Origin: Struthio camelus
Lineage: Eukaryota; Chordata; Aves; Struthioniformes; Struthionidae
Assembly (NCBI RefSeq): GCF_040807025.1
Contig: NC_090943.1
Coordinates: 125,983,400 to 126,047,399 of the forward strand
Direction of reading: 5' to 3'
DNA length: 64,000 nucleotides
Shown here: piece after piece, positions 35,673-48,800 of the stretch
Layout of the letters: each line of letters begins with the position of its first letter
Position numbering within the stretch: position 1 is the first letter of the stretch
Program-made: the position numbers and the translations under genes
The notes under the pieces: model-generated
Databases searched by the model: none
Seen by the model: the letters and a program-made list of their open reading frames with translations, nothing else
What the model was told of the DNA's origin: nothing

Positions 35673-35969
35673 TTTTGCAGCCACCACACATTGTCAATAA
35701 CCTCACAAACTTCCACCACCGTTATATCAGTAGTTTTCTAGTCGGCATCAAACTAATCCATCACTGGCTTCTAACAAAGTAGCCACCTGCCACATCTTGA
35801 CTGCAATCTCTTTGGGCTGGTATTGCCGCCTTTGTACAGCTCCATGCAGATAATGATAATGCTCTGTGTGCAGAAGCCCTTCAGTCAGTACTTCTCACAT
35901 TGGGTCTGCAGTGTTGTAGGGACCAGAAACAGAGAAGTGTTGACTGCAAAATATGAAATCAGGAGATGT

Positions 35970-36298
35970 TAGTAGTGGAAATTTCTCAGTCTTAAGACCT
36001 ACCTTCTTTAATATTTTCGTTAATGACTTCAGTGCAATAAACAGGAGCAGTGTTGATGAAATTTGCTGCTTTCATGGAGATGGGATGAATTTCAATAAAA
36101 TAAAATAAAAGACTATATATTTGATAATGACAAATACTCTCCATAAATAAGGACCTTAATGTTGTCATTCGGAGAGGAAGACGCATGTGTGCTGGCTGAT
36201 CAAAGAATGACTATGAACCACCATGGGAGGCAATCATGTAAAAGGCAAATGAGATTCTAGGAAGTGTTTGCATTGATGAGGACATATAAAGAATACAG
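35970..36298 (+). mobile_element. Old CR1-type LINE fragment (RT region)
   Basis: The sequence tttaatattttcgttaatga matches the CR1 'FNIFxND' coding segment and aaatttgctg the start of 'KFADD'. Further on, ctgatcaaagaatgactatg with ggcaaatgagattctaggaa matches the conserved 'MS..C..V.KKAN.IL' segment. The copy is degenerate and lacks a readable frame. It is old compared with copies A-D. Confidence 0.7.
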
Positions 36299-39200
36299 CC
36301 TACCAGTCTGCTCGTTCACCATAACAGTGAGTAAGTGAACCAGGCCCTGAGAGGGCAGGAGAACGGGCAGTCCGTTTTGAGGGAAGGCTGGTAGCCATTA
36401 GCTTGATCGTTCTAAAAACAGGGAAGGCTAAGGGGGAAATACATATGTTAGCTATAATTACACCATGGTGAGGGAGCAGGAACATTTTAGAGAAAGGACA
36501 ATGTTGGCACAAGCCAACGTTTGCATGTTAGATACAGATAGGATGGAAAATAGAAGCTGTTCCTGTTTTCTAAAATAGTGCTCTCTGGAACAGCCATCCA
36601 AGCATGCTAAAAAGGGCATAAAGCAAGAGTTGTTAAGACAGTGTACATTAAGTTCATAGAAAGAATTGTACAACATGTTTGCCTGTGGGTGCAGGGAACA
36701 GGGCCTGGCAATCCATATTTCCACTGCAATACTTTTTTTCTACAGTGAAGGAACAACAGTCTGTGCTTATGTGCCTGTCCCCAGGAACTGGTGAGCACAG
36801 AGCATCCGCAGAGGTTACAGCCTGCATCAGCTGTACCCTCTCCCTCTCCTCGATGATCTCCATGACGTGGCCTGCCCCAGCTGCCGCTGTCCTCTGAGGT
36901 TCTTGTCCCATCCTGTTATGTCTTTACCTAAGTTTTATATCCCTCATTTGAATCCCTTTTCGTGTTAACTACGCAGCCTGAAAAGAAAACCAATTTACTG
37001 CATTTTTATCATTAAAGCCGGGACTGGTGATGACTGCAAGGGTCCGAAGTGAGGAGACCATGTAGTCAGAGTGCACCAGTTCATCACATTGGAGGGCTAA
37101 GAAGTGAGGCTAAGGATTAGGACAAACTGTGCAGATTGCAATGCTCATCTCCGTACAAGGAGCACCAGAATATGACCTCCAAAATACGAAGTGCCTGACC
37201 TGGGGTACTGTAACACTAGTCCGGACATGAATGGCTGGGTATGTTCAGCAGTGGGACTCTTGTAAGTGGTTTGGCTGACTCGGACACTGGAACTGGGATA
37301 GGTCCTGCAGTGACTTCATGGTAGCTTGAAGGAGACTACTGGCAGTCGTGCTTATTCTGCCATTTGGCAAAATGGCTTCAAGAAAGGCAAATGAGAGAAA
37401 CACCTGTCCCGATAGTCATTGCTTCCCATCAGAGAAGACTGAATACATCTGGAGGCATAATTAAAAAATATCACATAACTAGTGGAGCCCTGAGGCCTGT
37501 CAGTATGAAGTGAAGTATCGTTAATTGATACAAATTGTTTGTTAAAAAGTGACTCATTTGTCATGGCTTGCACAGTGCCTTGGATGAAGAAAACCCTTAA
37601 AGATGGAATAAAACCATTTGCTGTCATTGTGGAGGAGTCTCTGGAACAAACTGCACATATGCTTTCAAGCTATGCTTGATGTCTGCCAGAGCAAGACTTT
37701 TAGCATTCATTTTCCGGTAGTAGTAAGTATGAATCTTAAATGAGCAACCATCACAGTTGGTAACTGATGCCAATTCTGGCTGTGAAGGAGGCGAAGAACT
37801 CCAGCAAGAGAATCAGTGTTGTATTTACCGAAACCGTCTGAAATGGATAGCAACACTTGCCTTTTCGGAGCACGGAGTCCGAAGCGGTCGTGCAGGGAAA
37901 GGGAGGGAAGGGCACTGCCAGGGAGCAGCGGAAGGGGACTCTCCGCGAGGGCAGGCCAGCGGGAGCAGAGGGTGATACCGGGCCGGTAGGGCTGGTGACG
38001 GTGTCCAGGGTCAGCCTCAGCCCTGGGATCGCCACATGAGTCTGTAGCGGGGAGGCAGGTCACAGGTTTCACAACTGAGCTGTTTTTCCTGCCGCTGGAT
38101 CCAGGTTACGTGGCTGTGGCAGATCCGTGCATACTCCACGGAGGGGGAAGGGACTGCAGAGCCCTATGGGCTGGGCGGGCAGAGCCCAAAATGAACATCA
38201 GCAACCCCACTTTCCTGCAAAAGGTGTCTTGCACCATCTGTCCAAGGGAGAAGTCCTGTTTCTAGAATAGGGAAGCAGCCTCAGTAGAAGTTTATTTCAG
38301 TGCTTTTTGACACAATTTCTTTATTTCCCCTCTCCAGGGCACTGTTTCCCTGCAACCCTGTTCGTGAGAGGACGTGATGAGAAGGGTTTATAAGAGAAGT
38401 GACACAGGGTGACACAGCACCAGCTTCCGCAGTGGGGAATGCAGCACTCCAAAATAATCGTACTCCAAAGGCAGTAATAAAAAAATAATTGTGCTGCAAA
38501 GAGATGAGACAAGTACTTGCTAAGTAAGGAGGAATATGGGATAGAGGCTAGCTTGGGAATTCAATCACTGGGATCTGGCCGAAAGCATGAAGGATTTTGA
38601 TGCAGTCAGCTCAGCTGGCAACTAGCTTTAGTTGTAGGTGTCTATTCACAGGAGATACAAAGCTGGCCAACAACCTCATCCTGCTCTTCGGTATGAAAGG
38701 TAAATCTGATAGTGAATACATCAAATTTCTTCATGCGCTCCAGCTTCAACTTTCTCATTTGACAGTCAGATATGCATCTTGTAGGACTTTACTAACAAGT
38801 AATCTTTTATAATTTCAGTAATATAATGGACATTTTTTGTGCATGAGTCTTTCAGGTCTTGAATCTCTCTTCCTGCTGCCAGCTTTAGGTTGTAGGCTGT
38901 CTCAATTGTTGGGGGTATAATTAATCACGTCTTTCTATTGGAAGCAGACAATTCTGCTTTGAAGATGTCTCCAAGCACATAAAATTTTTGAACTAACATA
39001 AAACTGAATATTTTAGAAATTCTATTCACTATATGTAGCAGTGTGATTTTACCGGATGGAAGCTACTCCTAATAGAAGTTTTGTTATTAACTTAAAGAAG
39101 AGCCTGAGCAGGTATTTTCTTGGGATTCTCTTCTATTATTACCAGGTTGTCCAAGTGATGATCCTGCACGCATTTTTCATTAATCTGAAAATGTGCTGCT

Positions 39201-42200
39201 GCCCTTCTTTAGCTGCTAGAACGATTTCCAGAGCGTATTTTCCCAGCTGCAGTTCTCTATGCAACAGTTCTCTCTTTTTCTACCTACTAGGGTTTTGCAA
39301 CAGTATTAGCTAATTCTGAAGAAACAGCTTGGGAAAGAGAATCGGAAAGAGTAAGATGACTGAGGGCATGGTGTCGCATACCATTTTCTCAGTGGCAAGG
39401 CTGGCTCAAGCAGTTCCCATTTCTTCCTCTCAGTTTTAGCCACTGTCCCTGCAGCAGTGTCACCACTGCACAGGCAGAGCAGGTCATCCAATGGGCTGGG
39501 GAACCTACCAGAAGCAAAAGTAATCCTTTTTTAGTGAGATCATTTCTGTCAGATCAGCTTACGCGGTCCTACAGACAACTCGACAACATTACCGAGGCCA
39601 CTTTTACAACCAGTGAAAACCAGTGTGTGCTTACACTGCTGTCACGAGAAGCTGTCGTGCCCAGGGCCACAGCTATGCATCCCCATTCTTTCATTTTGCT
39701 TGCAGCAAGAAGCGACCAGGCTGAGGGGGTCGTCAAGAGCCAGCACCACTGCCCGCGCTTGTGAGGTTCATAACATTATTTGCTCTTGTTGCAGGAGAGG
39801 ATGGAAAGTCATCGCAAAAAGGTGCCTGTGAAATGGAGGTTCGACTGCTCCTTGGTTGACAGCTCCCCCCACCCCCCCCCCAAAGCGGGGAAATATTGCA
39901 GTTCTTTGGTAGTTGAAGATGGAGATTGGAAGTGAAAGGATTTTACCTTCCCCTTGCTCGCTAACACTTCTGTGCCATGTGTATCCACAGAAAATCTGAC
40001 ACCAGAAAAAAGATTGCTTTTGTGGTGAGATAGACATTATGAAAAATAACTGATTATGCAGAAAAAGGGCAATTTCCATCATGGTTCTGCTTTGGATAAC
40101 AGGTATGATATAATAAAATGTTTCTCAGATTTGTACTTTGATAGTTATAGGAAATCAGACATAATGTGTCAGGGCTCAATATATTCGCTTTATCTTGTGC
40201 GGGTGAGGTCAAGCTGCCCTTGGTGGTCAGGAGAAATCACTGCTGCAAAGATAAAACTCATTTCTACCTATAGATGTTTATATTGTTGCAAATTAGATAT
40301 TGGTTCAAACTTTAAGTGAACTTACCAGTAAGAAACATGTGTTGATATAAGTTGGTCCTTATGAGCCAGATACAAATTATTACAGTAGGCATTAACGTAA
40401 CTGAGAGTAGGAAAATATTACAGCTATGAAAATGCATGTTGTAATTACTACTGTTATCTCAGGTTTTTATAGTAAAGGTTCTCTGTTCTGGATACTATTA
40501 ATGAATATTGATTTGGAGAACAGAAAAAGAACTTCTCAATATTAAAAGCAGTTTAGTTGCATTTAAACCAAGACAGTTCCCTTTTTTCTGCCTTGGCTGT
40601 ATCTTTAGACCCCCAACTAACAGCAGCTGTGATTTATTTTTAGCTTTTTTTCTTTGCATATTTAAAAGGGTGTTTCCGTATGGTGTGAAGCATAAGCTAG
40701 TGTAGCAATTAACTGGCAAAGAGAATGAGCTTTACCATTCCAGATAACTCTAAAATTAATTTCTGGTATAAATGAAAGGCAACTACATATAGTGAATAGT
40801 GTGCCTCTAGTATATATGCATAACATAGATTTTTCCATTTTAGGGACTCAGTAGAGTACACAAACTGAATTTGTTTAAATGCCGAGAACACCACAATATT
40901 GGCTGAAGTGTTGTAGAGCTGCCTTTTTAATTCATATTATATAAATTGAATATTGAAGAAATACTGGCTAATCAGCAATATCCTTTCAGAAACACTACTG
41001 TGTATATCTAATGGAGCATGATCCAAAGGCTACATTTGCATCTAAATACAATGATCCATGCAGAAAATATCTGGCTTTTATTTATAAATTACAATGAGCT
41101 TTTCTTTTTCTGCTCAGAACGGTTCTCTATAAAGAAAAGGAAGCACCATCTTCCAAAAGATGATGAACAACTGATTTCATATTGTTTGGATAAGATACAA
41201 TGATCTTGCCAGTCAAGGCATGTTACCCATAAAGAATTATAAAACTGTGACCATATAAACGGTTTTGCTATATCCTTTTTAACTAGTCAAACAGCCTTTA
41301 ATAAATAAATGATGTAGGTAGAGAGCAAAATCTTTTTGCACTGCATCTTAATTACGAATTAAATTAACAAGTACTCATAAAGAAATAATTAATTTCAGGA
41401 TCTTCTTTGATTTTCTATTTTGTAATTCTAAATAAATCTGGAATTTTTTGCCCTAAGAGACAAAAAGAATCTTCACAACTAGAGAGCATCCTGTTTTAAC
41501 ATTTGTGCACACTAGAACTGTAATGTTATGAATCGGTGTATGATTTTCATGCATATAAATACTCTTGGACTTTCTCTGTTCAGTGCAGTTTTCTTTCAGA
41601 GACGAGGCAGTTAGTTTCTGTCCTCTATGTCCTCAGCAGCAGGGATGGGGAGGAAGGGCTGAGGAAGGGCCTTGCTTCCCTGTTCTGTTTTGCTGATTTG
41701 CGCTGGTTTACAAGACAGGTATTTTAAATTTGCTGAAGTATCTTCTGACAATGGACTAAGACTACCCTAGGTCTCCTTCAAGCCTTTCTAGAAAGGCACT
41801 CCTCTATTCATCCAATTAAAAAACAGCAGTGCCACCTGCAGAGGTCCAGCCAGACACAAAAATCTCATCTGGTGGCATTCTTTCCACCCAAGTGCCCTGA
41901 GTCTGTCCTTATCAGTTCCACTCAGCCTCTCTCCAAGCTGGATAAGCTGTACCCAGCGGGTACAAGCTGTACCCAACAAGAGCCCCTCTGCTACTTTATA
42001 GTTCATAACTAGACGGAAAATCTAGCTGCCTGCAGCACGTAGCAATGAGGAACATGTTTGGGAGACACCCTGGAAAATACTTTTCTTAGCCAATTGCCTA
42101 GCACCACAGCAAATTTCTGGGACCTGCGATAGACCCTAACAACTCTTCATCATTCTTTCCCTAGCACCTTTTGAATGCTTCTGCATTGCAGTCACTGTTC

Positions 42201-44349
42201 ATATAAACATTGCCAGACTGGGTTAAGCTTGCTCAACTGCTGCTGAGTTGCTCTAGCAGCATAAAGCCCTGCTACAAATTCTACTTCAGCAGTATTGTGT
42301 ATTGTTTTGTTTTCAAACTATCTGGAGAACAATTAGTCCAAACTTTAAAAAGCAATGGTCCATAGGTCAGCCAATGGTCTGACTGCCAAATAATTCAGCA
42401 GGCAGAAATTCTGAGAATCAGTCATTTATTTAGATGCCTAAATTCCGATATCTACTTAAAAAATTTTGGCCATTCTGTTTTTGCAAATTTTTGTTTTTGA
42501 ATAGGTAATAATTGTGTTTGATAATTACATTCGCAAGAAAAAGATTGGATTCCTGCTATCTCCATTCAAATGTAATTTTTAAACAAAACAAAGCTCACCA
42601 GCCCTTCTCTTCTCAATAGTCAGCAGTTTGCAGTACCCAAATTCAAGGATAAAGTGTGTGAATTTGCATGGCAGTCTTTCCAAGGGCTCTTTTTCCATTG
42701 TTGAGTGAGGGACCAGGACACGAAGTCTGTATTTATTCTAGGCCCTTTAGGGACCTATTCCTATTTTACTCCCTGCAATGCTTCTCTAACAGTGGCAGGA
42801 ATGGGAGAAGTTTGAGGGAGGGAAGCAGGATTTGCTGTCACCCATGGCCTGGAAAGTTTTGGTCAAGGTTAGACAAGCCAGGAGCAAAACCCTTTGTGCT
42901 CTGGCTACAGTACTAGAGACTTCCCTTATCACAGTGAAAGGACTCCTGCACAGTAGTCCAAATTCAGCAGAGGATCACGTTCACATGTACTGCTTTACTT
43001 CCCTGGCAGATTTACTAGAAGTTGAAATCCCTCCACTAACACTGCCAGAGGGAGTGACTACACAACCTCTGTCTGTGCTGCATTGGTGTCCTCACTTGTG
43101 TGCATCAATCTTGAATCATTTGGCATCTTCCTGGCATCCTCACAGTCATAACATACAGGTGTGTTGATTCCACAGCTACGAATCTCTCCAAATTGCCACA
43201 AACAAGAGGTCTGTTCTGTATTTGGTGTTCATTTTGTGTGAAAAACTTGTCGTCCTCCCCTCTTTCTCAACTCATGTACCCTTGAAAGAAGTCCTCATGG
43301 ACTGACCACTGCTTATAACAGTTTAAAAGGGCCACTGCTTTCTTTATCTTTTAGTGATGCAATATGCAATAGTCAGAGCCAGATAAGGACTTGGGGAATG
43401 ATGCCCAGAGCAGGTCAAACTGTAGCTCTTTGGAGAATGGAGAGAGCAGATTTCCTGCAGTCCCCTACCAAGCAGAGCTTCCTATGCAGTGTCTATGGTA
43501 CCGGTACTAATACCACTGTTGCTGATGTGCTTGCTAAGGAAATGAAACCTTTGGACTGTTATAAAAGCTTTCACCGTTCGTTCAGACGCGACTAATTGTT
43601 TACATGGCCATCAAATTGCCCTGTGAGGGTATGATGGGAGATACACTGTCAAAATTGTCCTCATGTAGTTTTAATTACTTAAGGTGTTAGGCATAAACTC
43701 CACTCCAGAAGCCTATTATTCCACACATATTTTACAGTGGGTCTAAATGTACACATAAAAATAATTGATTTGAAATGGAATACACTGTTTTGACAGCCAG
43801 CTTTTGTTAAGGAGTGTGCTCTTCTCATTAAAGGAGGGAGTATACTGAAGTAATTCACGAATGATGGCTAGAACACAGCACTGAAGAGAGGTGTGTAGAG
43901 TAAGGTAGACACTGAAAGTCAAAAAAAATTTTTTGATCACCCCTTTGCATAGAGTTGGTGGCACTGTCAGGAGCTATTCTTTCATTCCTCAAGCCACAAA
44001 CTGAATATATGAGAAATTAATTAATACACTGTTATACAGTTTAATCAGTGAGAGAGCTATGCCATTGCTAAAATAACAAGAGAAGCCTTTCTACGGCTTA
44101 GTCTAGGAAGGTAAAAATGGCAGTAGTTTTCTGTGAGCTACCCAAAATGTAAATTCTTAACACAGAAATGCCAAAATATCACCCCTTGTCAGACTATCCA
44201 GTCTATTCAAAATCCTACCAGTCACCAGAGCATGGCTTCTCCTTGATGAGGTGAAGTTTGGGCCCGAGCCATGCCCGTCTCCCTTGGGTTTGTCATCTTT
44301 CCGACTTGAAAGGGAAATTTGAATAGTAATGTCTTCCAAACATCACCCA
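36299..44349. other. 8 kb of non-coding DNA
   Basis: No host exon recognised. A locally GC-rich patch is at 37850-38060, a C-rich run (C6-A-C10) at 39865-39881, and a small local duplication of ctgtaccca near 41947-41973. The remaining sequence is AT-rich. Confidence 0.45.
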
Positions 44350-45860
44350 GGACGTAAGAATGTCCATACTGGGTCAAAGGTCTATCTAACCCAGTTTCTT
44401 CTCTCCAGCAGGAACCCTTAGCAGGTGGCAAAGGAAAGGCATGAGAAAAGAACAAGCACATAACGATGTTTTCCTGATAGTTTCTCCCAGCTTCCAGTAA
44501 GTTGTGGCTCAGGGACTTCGTTCACTGGAGGTGGTATTTAATAGCCTATTAAATGCGCTCAGTGGTAGGTACTTAATATGTAGAATATATATTAACAGCC
44601 CTCAACGGATTTAATTTCCATTAGTTTATCCCAGTTGCTTTTTTAACTCATGTAAATTTTTAGCATCCCACATACCCTATGACAAAGCATTTTATAGCTT
44701 AACCATACACTGTGTGAGAAAAACTTTCTTTTGTTAGCTTTGCACTTGCTAGTCGCATTTGTTGCCCCCTACCTCTTATATTAAGAGAAACAGGGAACGA
44801 TCATTCCCTGTTCACTTTCTGTGCCACTCATGGTTTTATAGACTCCATTAGGTTTCCCCTCAGTTGTTTCTTTCTAGGCTGAAGAATCCTAGGCTATTTA
44901 TTCATTATTATAAGGAAGTAGTTTCATGATTTTATCTTCCTTTTCTCCCTTCTTCTCCTCACCTTTTTCAGTTCTACTTTCTACTCATTGAGATAGGGAT
45001 ACCAGAAAGGCATACAATATTCAAAATGTGCATATTCAAAATTTTGCATAATAGTAACTTTTGATTTGCTCTTCCTTCCTTTCCCTAGTAATTCCTAATA
45101 CTAGGAAATAGGGGACTTGCTTTTTTGAACACTACCTCATATTGAGTTGACATTTTTAGATAATTATTTATTTTAAAATCTCATTCTTGTGTGAGAACTT
45201 ATTCAGAACCCATCATTGTATATATAGAGTTGTTTTTCTCCTATTCATCACTTTTACAACCTACATTGAATTTTGTCTTCCATTTCATTACCCAGCTCAC
45301 ACAGTTTCATGAAATCGTTCGGTATCTATTCACCATTGACCTTTCTATTTCCTACATGAATACCTTAGCATTATCACTGAACGTTGTTTGACAAATCATC
45401 AGTCTCTTCAGATCAGTTATGAACATTTTGAGCAGCACAAGCTCTCACAGAGATCTCTTCAGGGCTCTGCCTACCCACAGTGACCTCTCCCTTCCGTGAC
45501 AGCAGACTCTTTATCCTACCCTTTGTTTGATATCTCTAAAATAGTCACTTATCCATGTGAGAACCAAACTTTTTCATCCCATAGTAGCTTAGTTTTTCAA
45601 GAGCTTTTCATGGAAACCTGTTTCAAATAGCTTTTGGAAATCTAAGTAGAATACATCAACAGTATGAGTTGTCTACTATTTGCCAACTTTTTCTTAAACT
45701 GTAGTACATTTTGGAGATATGATTTGTCTTCCCAAGAGAAGTGTTTAGGCTTCCTCAGTATATTAAACTTATCTGTGCATCCAATCATTCTGTTCTTTAG
45801 AACAGCTTCTATTCATTCACGTTGTTGACTTCTTGTGCAATCTCCTCCACAGGCCCAGCA
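44350..45860 (-). mobile_element. Ancient CR1-type LINE, about 1.5 kb
   Basis: The left end shows taagaatgtccatactgggt and tctatctaacccagt, the reverse complement of the 3' end of ancient amniote CR1. Colinear CR1 landmarks follow: tgtgtgagaaaaactttctt near 44710, atggttttatagactcc near 44831, cctcagttgtttctttctag near 44859, tatccatgtgagaaccaaac near 45551 and gcttttggaaatctaagtag near 45632. Together they span the 3' UTR and the C-terminal and RT coding parts in reverse. No reading frame survives. The right boundary is uncertain. Confidence 0.75.
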
Positions 45861-48800
45861 GTGCCATCAGCAGGAACTCCCTATCAGCAGTGGGTATCTG
45901 TGATTTTCCTTCAGGTCTCTTGCATGAGTAACGAAATACGTGTCAAAGCCAATGTTTAAATATTGACCTGGACATTTGGATATCTCATTGAGATGGCTGT
46001 GAATGGTCCTATCTCAGAGTTATTTTTCCTTGGTTACTGCAGATTTGCTCAGGAATCTGCAGAGATTGCAGTCACTTGACCTTACGATTTCTACAGCTGT
46101 ACTAGGCACACATTTTTTCTCCCTCAACGCTATCAGAGTATAAACACTACTGCATTTAATCTGGGCCTGATTTTTAGCGTTTCCTTCTTCACCTCGATCT
46201 GTGGGTGGGAGTGCTAGTGGTGATATGCTAGACTTCCTTTGTGGGCAGCAGCAGCTGACGGTTTTGAGCACATTTCAAGAAAGTAACAGTATCTTAGAGA
46301 ATTAGATGGGGGAGTCACACCATTCTTATTTCCTTCTCTGTGAGATTTTGGAACAATAGATTATTTACTATTGGGTCAATGGATTCAATCCCAAGTATAA
46401 GATAAGTAAGAACTGCTTTTTTACTGCTTTTCTTTTATGAGCAAGGGGTAGGTGGGTCCCTGGAAAGGCCCATCCTATGAGAAAGAACTCCAGGAGCTGT
46501 GGATTCAGGCATTACACTCGCTGGAACTAACACTTTATTTTCATTAATAGATCAAGTCTTCATTTGCATAATTGTGGATTTTTTTTTTAGAGCCAGAAGG
46601 AGATTAAAAATTGTTCATTCTTTTAAAAATAAATTTCTACACAACTCTACTAGAGAGATCAGTATCTTAGAAATGTCAGTGTCTATAGGTCCATCTACAT
46701 TAGCACTTCAATTCAGATCAGAAGTGCACTTTTGAAGTGAATCTCCTGATCCTACACTCACCTACCATGTTATGGTTGACATCCTGGAGTGGTCTTGGAG
46801 GACATGAGCTGGATTCTTCTCAGATGAAACTAAAACAGAAGACACATTATAGGATCACACCCCCACGAATGTACATTCAATCCAGAGGGGCAGACTAGAT
46901 CTGGTCCAGAAAACCTCCTGTGAAAGATGCAAACATCTGATGCCAGAACATAATCATATTGCAAACGTTGTAGAAATGCAGCTTCTTCGTATGGTACAGA
47001 CATTGGATCTTCAGCACCAACTGCTTTGCTCTACAAATCACTCTTACTGATTGACATTACTTGCTAATATAAACAGTCTATAGCACATGGAGAAGACAGG
47101 GTCAAATTACTAAGATCTGCTATGTTTAAATGACTGAGAGGAGAAAGGAAAACTAGATTAGAAAGAGTCCTGGCCTTCAGGGTACTGAGAAAAACCAAAA
47201 CCACCATGTTCTGAAGTGCAAAATTATCAGCCTTCACTCTTCGTCTGCCACTAAACTTGATGAAACGGCCTGTTAAGACCATTTCTGTTGCTTCAGTGGA
47301 GATGCTTGTTTGTGGTTACAGCCACCTGTGTCTCTGCTGTGAGAGTCATACCAAAACCATTTAAAGGAAGGAAGACAGAGGGAACACTGCTACTTCTAGA
47401 ACAGGAATTCTAGTAACAGAGATCAGAAAAAAATGCTTCAATTAAATTTGACTGACTGTTTCTCCAGATGAGGTATCCTGCAAAAACCAGCCCAGAAAGC
47501 TCAACACTAAATGTATTTAGCTGAGAAATAATTACACTTACATGATGAAATTATTGGTATATTCCTCTTCAATAGTCTATTTTTGGTATTGTAATTTTAA
47601 ATTCTTTTGTATCCAAATTCATAAGAACAAGTCAGTATATTAAGCCTTTTTTAAACACTTAGGATATTGGTTTGCATATAAACATAGACATCCAGTTCCT
47701 TCACTATTTATTCTCAATTTCGAATGTTTGCAAAATTGCAGCTTGTTTTACTGCATTTTGAAGTAGCTGCAGCTGTGTAATTCAAATATACAGCACAGTA
47801 GAAAAAGGTACCTTTAAAATCTTTCATTAAATTTAAACATTTTATACATCTTCTTTCAAGCTTTCCAATTCTTCTTAGAAAACCCACGTGCCAGATCCTC
47901 AGGTACAATAATGCAGTGTGTTTAATGCCTTCAGTAAAACCAGCTAGATTTACACTAGCTGTGAATCTAAACTATTAGTACCTACTGCTATGCTATGACC
48001 AACTACTTATTTTCCATGCAAATGTCTGAGGCCAGAACAGAATTATGTGATAATCGGTGTAGCAATAGAGCTTCTGCATACTGAATGCTAGTTTGCAGCA
48101 GTTGCTCAGAATATATTTAGCGTGGATAAGGTTTAACAAAGATGAAATACCACTGACACAGCCTAGTGGTTTACACATATAGTGATCTGATGAAACTGTT
48201 AAAAAAGCGGAAGTTCAGGCTTCAAATCTATATTGGTGAGCAGGCAATTATGGTAAAAAGACTTTTAAAAACACACAGGCAAGGTAAAGACTAGCGACAT
48301 CAGCTTCCTGGCAACAAAAGTAAACTATAGGTTTTTTGGATCACTGGAATGTGTGCTAACTGGGAAGAAATGCAAAGAAAACCTCAGATGTGAGATACCC
48401 TCTCTTACCGCATTCCTATTATATCCAGATATACCCAGTTTCCTGCTTCTTTCCTCACAGACAGATGAAACAGCCACAGCAAGAGCATTTACGCATATTT
48501 AGCAACACTTCCAGAACTCCAGGAGAAGACTCCCATGTTCTAACCTAATGATGCTACTTAGCTGTTCACTGCTTCTCCCAGGCTCAGCATCCAACAGCCG
48601 ATGGGGTGACTGTGCATGTAACATCCCTCCCCTAACACAGAAAACCCCTTTGTCTGAGGCTATTCATTCTGGTAACCGTTCCCAGTCAGCCAGATAGGTG
48701 TCAGTCAAAGTAATTCCTCTCAACACAAGCCAATCTGTCTATGGTTTCGGGGTTTGAGCCAATTTAATATAATTTATTAGAGTTGAAAGGAACCTTTGCC

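Noticed and set aside
41829-41880. CTCF-like partial motifs around the gtgccacctgcagagg segment
   Set aside because: Two or more mismatches at core positions.
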